From contig JALKBU010000435.1 in NCBI GenBank assembly GCA_023091735.1, forward strand, positions 1 through 40,332: 40,332 nt of DNA, read 5' to 3'. Of this stretch, positions 25,814 to 33,678 are shown piece by piece; position 1 is the stretch's first letter, and each line of letters opens with the position of its first letter. The notes beneath the pieces were generated by a model, which was given only the letters and a program-made list of their open reading frames with translations, ran no database searches and had not been told where the DNA came from. This stretch comes from Trichomonas tenax (taxonomy: Eukaryota > Parabasalia > Trichomonadida > Trichomonadidae). A program made the position numbers and the translations under genes.

Positions 25814-28303
25814 TTAATTAAAATCTTCATCGAATTCTTTCTCGAAGTCTTCTTCCAAGTCCGATTCACCTTCTGGAGCATTGAACTCTCCTCCTTCCTT
25901 ATCAGAAGGAGCACTGAAATCCTCATCTAAGTCATCCTTTGGCTCATCGTCGTTGTTGAATGCGCCTTCATCTTCAACATTTTCATCATCCTGACCTTTC
26001 TCTTCGTCTTCAGCACCAAGAGAGGCTTTGATTGGATTGGTGAAATCAACGTCATTCTTGACATCTTCGTTATTGTTATCATCATCTCCATCCATCTTAT
26101 CTGCAGCATTATCAACTGCACCTTCGATGGCGCCACGGAGTCCGAATCCGCCTGGCTTAGGCTTTTCTTCGTTGTCTTCGAAGTCTTTCTCTTCCTGGTT
26201 TTGTTCAACTTCCTCAGAATTCTTTTCATTCTCTTCTGAGTTTTGGTTCTCCTCCGAAGTCTGATTGTAGTCGTTTTCTGCAGAGTTCTGATTATTTTCT
26301 TCGCCATTTTGGTTATCATTGTCTTCACCCTTTTCACCATCGAATGTGTCGAAATCGGAGCTTTCATTATTCTCTTCATCCTCCTTTTCGATCTTTGCGG
26401 CTTTCTTCTTAACTGGGCTGGACAATTTTCCTGTGTTGTTTCTTGAAGAAGCGTTCGAGTTTCTGGACGTAGACCTCTGTGAGTTTGCTCCACCGATTGC
26501 TTCTTGAATGATCTCTGCAACAGTTTGCCTGTACATCTTTGGATTCTTTGCTCTGTTGTCGAGTTCCTCGAAGTCGATGTTGTACTTCTGAGCGAGGTTG
26601 CGTAATGCAGAATCGTCCGATCCATCTGTATCATGGATGATCTGTTGGAATTGCTTCTGGAGAGTCTCCTTCTGCAACTGCATATCTGTCTTCTGCTTTC
26701 TCAACTTGGCTGCTGTTTCTTGTCTTCTTCTTTCGAACTCTTCTTGTCTCTTTATCTGCTCCTTGACGAGTTTCTCTCTTCTCTGCTTTTCTGCGAGTCT
26801 TCTTCTCTCTGCTCTGATTGCCAAGAATCTCTTGTTTTCCATATCGATTCTCTCCTGGAGGGACTTTTCTTGACGCTCCTTCTCCAACTTCTCTGCAGCA
26901 GCTTCTGCCTCCACCTGCTTGATCTTCATCTTTTCCTGGATTTCCTGAGCTCTCTTCTGTTGCTGCTCCTGGATCTCGTTCATCTTGTCCTTGATTCTCT
27001 TTGTTGTTTCGTCTTGTCCTTCTCTTGCCTTCTTCTTCTGCTCTTCTTTCTGCTTCTCCAAGTCTGAGATTCTTTGTTGGATCTGTTTCTCTTTCTCGAT
27101 GAGATCCTTATTCATCTGCTCTCTCTCCAACTCCTTCTCCTTCGCCCATTGAGCTTGCCTCTTCATCTTCTCTACCTTCTTCTGTCTGGCCTCCTCGAGG
27201 TCCTTCTTGCGCTGCGTTTCGGCGAGTTTAAGATTCTCTTCGATCTTTCTTTCCTTCGCCAATGCGCTCTTTCTGAGCTCGTTGAGTTGCTGTCTGTGGT
27301 TCTTCTTAACTCTCAGCAACGCTTCTTGTCTCTTTGCATTTTGTTCATCGAGCTTTTTAGCGAGTTCTTCTTGTTCTTCTGCGAGTTTCTGCAATCTTCT
27401 TTGTTCCTGCTTTTCCAATTTCTCCTGGATCTCTTTCGCTTGTTGGATCTTCATTTCATCTTGTTTCTTGATCTGCGCTCTTATCTCTTCCTGTCGTTTT
27501 CTTGCTGCTTCTTCCTCTTGGAGTTGTTTCTTGTGGCGTTCGATTTCAGCTTGTTTTGCTGCTTCTCTGGCCTTCTTCTGCTCCTCCTCTTCTTGCAGGC
27601 GGCGCTGGTGATCTTGTTTGCGCTGTTCTTCCATTTGTTTCTCTGCTTCTTTGATTCTCTTGAGTTGATCTTCTCTTTGTTTGATTTGTTTCTTTCTGAG
27701 ACTTTCGTAGAGGTCTCTTTGCTTTTGCTCTTCGTGCTCTTGCCTCTTGCGTGAATCCTGAGCTTGATATTTCGAGATTAAAGCATTGAGAATCAATTGT
27801 TCAACTTCTCGCTTGTTTTGTTCTTCGGTCTTTTGCATTCTTGCATTCTCTATGGCTGTGTAAGTAAGTTGAGGTCTGTTATCCTTCACTTTTAGCTTTG
27901 GTGTTTTTGTTTGTTTTTTCTCTTCGAGTCTTGTCATTTCTTCTTTAACCTGCGCGATACGATTGTCTATTTCGGCCACGAGCTTTCGTTCCACCGTGTG
28001 TCGAAACTGTGGATCTCTTGTATAAGCGTTTAATTGATTTAATGTCGGATATTGTAAATCAGATTCAACATAACCGAGATTTTCCATAGCTTCTTTCGTT
28101 TTTGGATCACTGAAGTTCAGTTCTGACTTTGGTTTCTGCTTTAACGGAGGCAATGATGAACTTGCGCGTTTTTCTTCCTGTTTCGGTGGATTTTCGTCCT
28201 TCTGCTTATTCTTAGGAGTGGGGTCCATGGTTTTCTTGCTTTGAGTCACCATCAAAGTGTCCTCCTCCTGATCGAAATCATTATCAAAGTCTGCTTCAGT
28301 CAT
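25814..28303 (-). CDS. Long charged coiled-coil protein
   Basis: The protein has 829 residues from the ATG at 28303. An in-frame ATG at 28408 exists, but an initiator-like TCACTTTT with its A at 28334 lies between them, so the inner start is preferred. After an acidic N-terminus and a disordered basic region, residues about 70-125 form a compact segment (ENLGYVESDLQYPTLNQL and onward) before the coiled coil. Residues about 130-590 are an almost unbroken coiled coil rich in E, K, Q and R with many EEQKKAREAAK-type runs. The C-terminal 200 residues are acidic and low in complexity, with many N, E and D. This is the look of trichohyalin- or MAP7-like cytoskeletal proteins. A cytoskeletal role is inferred; no enzymatic domain is visible. 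Antisense frames over this gene are composition artefacts. Confidence 0.75.
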   Translation of the reverse strand: MTEADFDNDFDQEEDTLMVTQSKKTMDPTPKNKQKDENPPKQEEKRASSSLPPLKQKPKSELNFSDPKTKEAMENLGYVESDLQYPTLNQLNAYTRDPQFRHTVERKLVAEIDNRIAQVKEEMTRLEEKKQTKTPKLKVKDNRPQLTYTAIENARMQKTEEQNKREVEQLILNALISKYQAQDSRKRQEHEEQKQRDLYESLRKKQIKQREDQLKRIKEAEKQMEEQRKQDHQRRLQEEEEQKKAREAAKQAEIERHKKQLQEEEAARKRQEEIRAQIKKQDEMKIQQAKEIQEKLEKQEQRRLQKLAEEQEELAKKLDEQNAKRQEALLRVKKNHRQQLNELRKSALAKERKIEENLKLAETQRKKDLEEARQKKVEKMKRQAQWAKEKELEREQMNKDLIEKEKQIQQRISDLEKQKEEQKKKAREGQDETTKRIKDKMNEIQEQQQKRAQEIQEKMKIKQVEAEAAAEKLEKERQEKSLQERIDMENKRFLAIRAERRRLAEKQRREKLVKEQIKRQEEFERRRQETAAKLRKQKTDMQLQKETLQKQFQQIIHDTDGSDDSALRNLAQKYNIDFEELDNRAKNPKMYRQTVAEIIQEAIGGANSQRSTSRNSNASSRNNTGKLSSPVKKKAAKIEKEDEENNESSDFDTFDGEKGEDNDNQNGEENNQNSAENDYNQTSEENQNSEENEKNSEEVEQNQEEKDFEDNEEKPKPGGFGLRGAIEGAVDNAADKMDGDDDNNNEDVKNDVDFTNPIKASLGAEDEEKGQDDENVEDEGAFNNDDEPKDDLDEDFSAPSDKEGGEFNAPEGESDLEEDFEKEFDEDFN

Positions 28304-28328
28304 TTTAGGAAAAAAACGAGTTTTTGGG

Positions 28329-28336
28329 AAAAGTGA
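28329..28336 (-). promoter_or_regulatory. Initiator-like TCACTTTT before the coiled-coil gene
   Basis: On the minus strand TGTCACTTTT has its initiator A at 28334, giving a 31-base leader before the ATG at 28303. This decides the start in favour of 28303 over 28408. Confidence 0.5.
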
Positions 28337-28908
28337 CACTTCATTATCATACATCTTTTTCACACTAAATACAGCATAAACAGTGGTTTTTGAATTGTTT
28401 TGCAACATTAATGGCTTCTAATATTCAAAATTGAAAATATATTTTTGGTCTTTAATATCATATATCTTTCCAATAAATAGACAATCTCTTACTTAACACA
28501 AATTTTGAACAACAAGCTTCAATTTTATTATTATATTTATCAAAATATATTTATATCTTTATTTTCCCCAGCTATTATGAAAATAGATCATTTAGTACGA
28601 ATTAACATAAATTTCAAGTGATTCAATAATACACAACAAAATAAAAATACATTTAAAAATTAATAATCAGGGATCAATACCTTTGGTGCTGCTTATATTA
28701 CATTTGTATTATTTAAATATGTAATTGATAAAAGGTGATTTCATATTTATATAAAAACAAATTGAATTTATCTTCATTATTTGCTAAAAGCTAAGGGTTA
28801 AGTTCAATTTAGTGATTTAATTAGGAAAATCATAGAGAAAAGTTCTGGTTATAGAGTTTGGAAGTGAAATGAAAAGGAAAGAGTCAATAAGGTTTCTTAA
28901 TGTAACTA

Positions 28909-28918
28909 AAAAGTGACA
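28909..28918 (+). promoter_or_regulatory. AAAAGTGACA element before the four-helix gene
   Basis: This copy ends two bases before the ACG at 28921 that stands where a start codon would be expected. Confidence 0.35.
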
Positions 28919-28920
28919 AA

Positions 28921-29550
28921 ACGAATAATCAACACGAAGATGAAATCAGAATTGAATCTAAGCAACAGAAACAAGACAGCAAAGAACTGAAATGGTACAA
29001 CAAGGTGTGGTACTATTTGAAGGGTGTTTTCAAATATCATTATTTCTATGCGCTCATTCTCTCAGGTGTTTACAATATATTTGTCGGCCTTAAGATTTAC
29101 ACTGTTGTTACACTCCCACTTGATGATGATATCGCTACACAGCTCGGATTCCAAAATTTAAGAACCATATTTAACCTTGCGATTTTAATGGCCTTCCTTC
29201 TTATACAGAGACCTTTAGCTGCTTCATTTTTGAGAGGAAGTTCAAGAGCTGCTTATATTTTCATTCTGTTATGCATTTGGTTAATTAATTCCGTTTCCAT
29301 TCTCCTAGAATATATCTACATTCCTGCTTTTATTGACAGCTGCAACTCTCTCGACTTCACTTCTCCTTCTTTAGAATTTTTGATTTCTTACGCAAGCGTT
29401 GATAAATCTCTTGATCAGTTCTTAAGCATGCAGTAGAATGGAACTATATACTGCAAAGAGATTATGGGCTATGTCTTGAATTATGTTCACACTTTCACAG
29501 TTATTCATGCACTCAGTGCTGTTCTGTTCTTCTTATATGCATCTTGCTAA
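28921..29550 (+). pseudogene. Four-helix membrane protein gene with a lost start (ACG) and an in-frame TAG
   Basis: One frame runs from an upstream stop at 28903 to TAA at 29548. It codes a charged start (NNQHEDEIRIESKQQ), three hydrophobic helices (YHYFYALILSGVYNIFVGL, IFNLAILMAFLLIQ and AAYIFILLCIWLINSVSILL), a loop with cysteines, a TAG at 29434-29436, then more loop (NGTIYCKEIMGY) and a fourth helix (VHTFTVIHALSAVLFFLYA). The topology resembles tetraspanins, but the CCG motif is missing and I cannot name the family. No ATG exists in frame ahead of helix 1; the codon at 28921 is ACG, one change from ATG, and sits where a start would be expected. Two lesions suggest a recent pseudogene. Non-AUG initiation plus stop readthrough is the less likely alternative. 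Confidence 0.65.
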
Positions 29551-30289
29551 TCAATATATTTTGGTATTTGTTAGTTTTCATTTAATATAAAAATTATATT
29601 TTATTCATTTCTAAATCATTGTGATTTATCTCTGAAATGAAGATGAGTCAATTCCCCATACCTACGTTGTTCTTGATTTTTACAATTGCATTTTAAGAAT
29701 TTTCTAAAAAAACTTCATAATTCTTTGATTGATCTTTTGATATCTATACATTCTATACTTTCTATTGATGGCGCATAACATGCTGATTTTATTTATAATG
29801 TGATATATTCTCAAAAGCATTTTGCAGGAGTGATTATCAAAAATTTTTGAGATCATGAAAACAAGGTCTATCCATTGAGCTTCCAGCATATAGATACTAT
29901 ATATTATAATTTTTTTAAAATAATGATAATCAATGACTTTGAATTTTTATTGAATTATCAAAATCAAAATCTTTATAAAAAGTATATATTACGAATTAAA
30001 AATGATGAAAGTGATATATGTATTAAAGCAATATTGTTGGTATGAGTTAGATCCATCAATTGAAAGGTTGGCAAAAATATAAAATTTGTGATAAAAGTCA
30101 GATATTTGAAAACTTTACATTAAGAATGCTTTCATACTTAAAATACATTTCTACAAAAGTAGTACCTTTTAAACTACTTCATAGACACATTTCCTTCTAT
30201 TTCATTTGGGAAACTAAGATGTTTATGCTGAGAATTCCATAAATTTGCTTAAATATCATTTTTCAAATTTATGACATATAGTCAAATTT

Positions 30290-30297
30290 ACATGTCA
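30290..30297 (+). promoter_or_regulatory. ACATGTCA element upstream of the Rab gene
   Basis: AAATTTACATGTCATATGACAT contains ACATGTCA followed by a further ATGACAT; another ATGACAT lies at 30271. It is about 130 bases before the ATG at 30426. Confidence 0.45.
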
Positions 30298-30407
30298 TAT
30301 GACATTGTATCTGGCAAATTTCATCGAATTTACAAGAACCAAAAATAACAAAAAAATTCGTGAACATATCTTTTCGCATGTTCCAAAAACGCAGGAAATT
30401 TTCGATT

Positions 30408-30414
30408 TCATTTT
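30408..30414 (+). promoter_or_regulatory. Initiator-like TCATTTT before the Rab gene
   Basis: TCATTTT fits TCAYTW; its A at 30410 gives a 16-base leader before the ATG at 30426. This argues against the longer frame that begins with GTG at 30360. Confidence 0.5.
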
Positions 30415-30425
30415 TATTTCAGACG

Positions 30426-30989
30426 ATGAGCGAAGTTCCACGTGCTGTTCTCATTGGAAACTCGGGGGTTGGTAAAACATCCCTCGTGCACAGAATGGCA
30501 CACGGAAGCTTCCAAGCCGACTTAGCTCCGACTATTGGCGCCGGAGTGACTCCGATTTCCGTCAAAATGGGCAATAGCGAGTTCATGTTACACATATGGG
30601 ATACCGCCGGCCAAGAGATATTCAGAAACGTCGTTCCTTTGTACTTTAGGGATGCATCATGCGCGATTTTAGTTTATTCACTTACTGACGAGGATTCACT
30701 GGCTGAACTTGATGAATGGCTGAGAGTACTCACATCATACAATCAGGATGAAGTTCCTTTAGTCGTTATCGCGAATAAATGCGATTTAGATATGAATTCT
30801 GTTCAAATATCGAAAGGAAAGAACTGGGCCACAGCTCACAAAGCTCAGTTCTTCTTTACATCAGCGTATTCAGGCCAAAATATCCAAGCTGCGCTTGATG
30901 TAATTGCAATGATTTGTCATAAAAACAATGGTAAGCATACAGAGATGGCAACACCTAAAGAAGAGCACAAAAAGTCCGGATGTTGTTAA
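30426..30989 (+). CDS. Rab-family small GTPase
   Basis: This 187-residue GTPase has all core motifs: the P-loop GNSGVGKTS, the switch I threonine in PTIGAG, WDTAGQE, NKCD, and TSAYSG in place of the usual SAK box. It ends in GCC, a double-cysteine geranylgeranylation site. Rabs cycle between GDP and GTP and direct vesicle traffic; trichomonads have many. Switch II (DTAGQEIFRNVVPLYFRDA) is close to standard, so nucleotide cycling is likely normal. I cannot place it in a Rab subfamily from memory. The protein start at MSEVPRAV fits both the family N-terminus and the initiator-like TCATTTT upstream. Confidence 0.9.
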   Translation: MSEVPRAVLIGNSGVGKTSLVHRMAHGSFQADLAPTIGAGVTPISVKMGNSEFMLHIWDTAGQEIFRNVVPLYFRDASCAILVYSLTDEDSLAELDEWLRVLTSYNQDEVPLVVIANKCDLDMNSVQISKGKNWATAHKAQFFFTSAYSGQNIQAALDVIAMICHKNNGKHTEMATPKEEHKKSGCC

Positions 30990-31182
30990 TTTTTTTCATT
31001 GTCTTTCATATAATTAAAATTTGTTATTTTTATTTCCCAAATCAAACTAATTTACAGTAATATTTTTTTTCATTTCTTTCACTAGTAAATCTCAAATATT
31101 TTGAGTTTATTAATCTAAGCAAAATATCGAAATTTTGAATAATATATATCGGAATTAGGAAAACATCATTATAAAATATTTA

Positions 31183-33018
31183 TTAGTCCTTCCACATGAG
31201 TTCGCCAAAGACTTCGATCTTGGTGATGAAGAATTTGTTCTTCTCATGTCTTGACCAGTTTTCGTGTAACTCCATCTTATAATCAGTGTATTCATCCTGA
31301 TTCTTTCTTGCAATTGGGAAGATCATTAGAGAATTTGGTCCATTCATGCCGCTGACATTATCTTGTGTGTCGAGGACGTACCATGTATCATCTCCTCTGT
31401 CAAGATTAGCGCCGTATAATGTCCAGCTCTTTGGTTGAGCGCAGTATGGAGCAGAGATCTTGCAGAACAATGTGTATGATGTCATCTTAAGCTTATGCTG
31501 ATTGAATTTGAATGTGAACCAGCGATCCTCAGCAAGGTGTTCCTTTCCTCGTCTGTTCGACCACCAGCCTTCTTCGTTTGGATTGAACATCAACTTGAGA
31601 GCATATGTCTTTGTGCCGCCGCCTTCTGCAGAAATGATGTGATATCTGTAAGCATTACCGATGCATTTGTAAATATAATTGAAAATGCCCTTGAGTTCAT
31701 CATCTTTCTGCTTGTAGGTGATTGTAATTGGATCAACAGAAAAGTCATCACCAATTTCTTCTTCCTCGTTTGGCTTCTGATTATCTTCATCATATGAATC
31801 ATCATCATTTTCTTCTTTCTCTTCTTCTTCATCTGATTCTTGCTTCGAAACATCTGGGGTTGAGCTTGGTCTTGGAACAGCGGCAACTGGATGTGCAAAT
31901 GGAGCTGGTCTGGCAGCAACTCTTGATGTAGATTGTGGACGTGGAACTGGAAGTTGCTGAAGTGATCCTGATGATGAAGTATCTGGACTGAATTTCATTG
32001 GTGGATGCTGCATTATTTGCTGTGGTGGAGCCATTTGCTGTTGTGGTAGCATCATCATTGGCTGTGGTGGCGCCATCTGTTGTTGCTGCTGTTGCGGGGG
32101 TATCGTCATTGGTTGTTGCATCATTTGTGGTGGCATTTGATTCTTCATCATTTGTTGATTTTGCATCATCATTTGTTGTTGCATCTGAGGATTCATTCCG
32201 AGCATCTGTGGAGTCATCTGTTGAGGAGGCATTCCCTGCATCTGTGGAGGCATTCCATTTGGATAGACGAAAAATCTGCGCAAAGCATACCAGAAGGAAC
32301 CGGAAACTTCGGGCATTCCCTGGATTACGCTTATGAGGTACTTCCTTTGTGGTGGAATGAGTAATTGCATGTTTGTAGTTGAGTACAAATTGTTGTAAAT
32401 TTGATCTTTCTTGGACATTTCGTAAACGATATTGAATTTCATGTTATTATCAAGTTTTGGAGAGTTGAGGAGATACTCAAGTACGCTGTCGCTAAGTTTA
32501 TTTTCAATTATAAAACGAGGAATTGCCTGTTGCCTGTTTTCGAGATAAAATCCGATGTGTGGGACGTTCCAAATCTCTGTTGTATTGTCAGCCATTCCTG
32601 AAATCGAATCATCATTAAGAAATTGAATCATGAATAAACCGACTTTCTTGATAAGCTCGTAGCATTCGAGCTCAGAAGCAGCGAGCCATAGGAAGTAAAC
32701 ATTTTCGTTCTGGATGTCGTTGTTTGGCATGAAATTATATTTTTCGATGTAATTTGTCAGAGCAGTGAAGGATTTATCGATCGTATCTGGTGAAAACTTC
32801 GCGTTTGGCAGCTTCAATCTATATCTGTGGAGGCATGGATCGCATTTGAAGAGGCGACGAATTTTATGAGATAAAAATAGCAAATTCCAAAGAGGAACTT
32901 GATAAGAGTTGTCCTCGTAAACGAGGGTGAACCTGTCCGCCGGGCTGGTGAACGTGTCCGGAAGAGGCAGCAAATTCGGTGGGAATCGAAAAGGAAGTTC
33001 TTCGGCTCCTGGAATCAT
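31183..33018 (-). CDS. BTB-like protein with Q/M/P-rich linker and C-terminal beta-sandwich domain
   Basis: This 611-residue protein has three parts. The N-terminus (about 25-135) looks like a diverged BTB/POZ domain: FTLVYEDNSYQVPLWNLLFLS, then IRRLF and YRLKLP, followed by helices. Residues about 253-340 are a low-complexity stretch of Q, M and P in prion-like composition, and residues about 393-424 are strongly acidic. The last 180 residues resemble a discoidin or F5/8-type C-like beta-sandwich, with GWWSNRRGKEHLAEDRWFTF, SWTLYGANLD, and a closing FFITKIEVFG strand. BTB plus a beta-sandwich of this type is common in trichomonads; BTB domains dimerise and may recruit cullin-3 ligases. Partners are unknown. 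No truncation is seen. Confidence 0.7.
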   Translation of the reverse strand: MIPGAEELPFRFPPNLLPLPDTFTSPADRFTLVYEDNSYQVPLWNLLFLSHKIRRLFKCDPCLHRYRLKLPNAKFSPDTIDKSFTALTNYIEKYNFMPNNDIQNENVYFLWLAASELECYELIKKVGLFMIQFLNDDSISGMADNTTEIWNVPHIGFYLENRQQAIPRFIIENKLSDSVLEYLLNSPKLDNNMKFNIVYEMSKKDQIYNNLYSTTNMQLLIPPQRKYLISVIQGMPEVSGSFWYALRRFFVYPNGMPPQMQGMPPQQMTPQMLGMNPQMQQQMMMQNQQMMKNQMPPQMMQQPMTIPPQQQQQQMAPPQPMMMLPQQQMAPPQQIMQHPPMKFSPDTSSSGSLQQLPVPRPQSTSRVAARPAPFAHPVAAVPRPSSTPDVSKQESDEEEEKEENDDDSYDEDNQKPNEEEEIGDDFSVDPITITYKQKDDELKGIFNYIYKCIGNAYRYHIISAEGGGTKTYALKLMFNPNEEGWWSNRRGKEHLAEDRWFTFKFNQHKLKMTSYTLFCKISAPYCAQPKSWTLYGANLDRGDDTWYVLDTQDNVSGMNGPNSLMIFPIARKNQDEYTDYKMELHENWSRHEKNKFFITKIEVFGELMWKD

Positions 33019-33067
33019 TATTTTTGACCAAAAAAATTATAAGACATATCTTGTTTTGTAAAATTTT

Positions 33068-33075
33068 ACATGTCA
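33068..33075 (+). promoter_or_regulatory. ACATGTCA element upstream of the BTB gene
   Basis: TTTTACATGTCATAAAT matches the TTACATGTCATAA consensus of the array at 5307. It lies 50 bases before the BTB gene's ATG. Confidence 0.45.
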
Positions 33076-33530
33076 TAAATGAAATCATAATAATCAAGCA
33101 AAATTCATTATGTATTCTTAAACTTTATATATTCAAAAATACAATTTACTGTAGGTTAAGCCGCGTCAGTACATTTATCAATTTTAATGATGGAAATATA
33201 AGTCCCTCCACATGGTTATTATGGTTTTAGTTACTGTATGGTTATTTGGATAATAACGATGATGGCAAATTTAATTTAATGTTTTATCCTTTGTGATACA
33301 TATAACATAAAAGCCCATACGATGTTAAACATTTTCACTTAGAAATTTCTCAAAACACAATACTAATAAAACTATTTGAGCATATGATATACAAAATAGA
33401 GTCTAAAATCAATTTAGGAATTGAAATTTATATATATTGGATGAGTGCGTTCATGTATTCATTGGATAGTATCGAATTTCAATGTTGATTTGAAAGTGTC
33501 AGATTTTGTCTTGTAAAGTCAGGTTTGTTT

Positions 33531-33538
33531 ACATGTCA
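33531..33538 (+). promoter_or_regulatory. ACATGTCA element upstream of the kinase-like gene
   Basis: GTTTACATGTCAAAA carries the full octamer about 140 bases before the ATG at 33679. Confidence 0.45.
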
Positions 33539-33678
33539 AAAAATATTACAATCATAAAAAGTCCACTAAATAATGTAAATAAATTGATGATTTCATGAAA
33601 TATAGAAAGTATATTGTATAGAGATATTAAAAACAAAGAGTCCAAAAGTGAAAAATTAGTAACGTAAACAATAAAAAA

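Larger units (their letters stand above)
28304..28920. other. Divergent intergenic region
   Basis: No gene is visible. AAAAGTGACA occurs at 28329-28338 (read as TGTCACTTTT before the coiled-coil gene) and at 28909-28918 (before the four-helix pseudogene). The rest is AT-rich. Confidence 0.5.
29551..30425. other. Intergenic region before the Rab gene
   Basis: Small frames near 29704-29889 and 30060-30242 are AT-rich and have no protein-like features. ACATGTCA lies at 30290-30297 inside a cluster of ATGACAT and GTCATATGACAT, and an initiator-like TCATTTT at 30408. Confidence 0.5.
33019..33678. other. Divergent intergenic region between the BTB and kinase-like genes
   Basis: No gene is visible. 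ACATGTCA occurs at 33068-33075, 50 bases before the BTB gene, and at 33531-33538, 141 bases before the kinase-like gene. The sequence GTAACGTAAACAAT directly precedes the kinase-like gene's ATG; its inner ACGTAAACAAT also occurs, on the minus strand, upstream of the metallo-beta-lactamase gene (about 19820-19830). Confidence 0.55.

Noticed and set aside
27074..27754. Long plus-strand frame rich in L, F and S opposite the coiled-coil gene
   Set aside because: It mirrors the E/K/Q-rich codons of the minus gene and has no start context or family features.
15821..29436. Stop-codon reassignment to explain in-frame TAG and TAA
   Set aside because: Intact neighbours end in TAA, TAG (11035-11037) and TGA (17337-17339), and reading through would extend them into AT-rich DNA.
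29918..29950. ATGATAATCAATGA as another copy of the 17-base palindrome
   Set aside because: It matches only in part and is not self-complementary.
29704..30242. Small frames before the Rab gene on both strands
   Set aside because: They are AT-rich, lack domain features and overlap motif-containing promoter DNA.
30360..30425. N-terminal extension of the Rab starting at GTG
   Set aside because: An initiator-like TCATTTT lies inside it, and Rab proteins normally start close to the P-loop, as from 30426.
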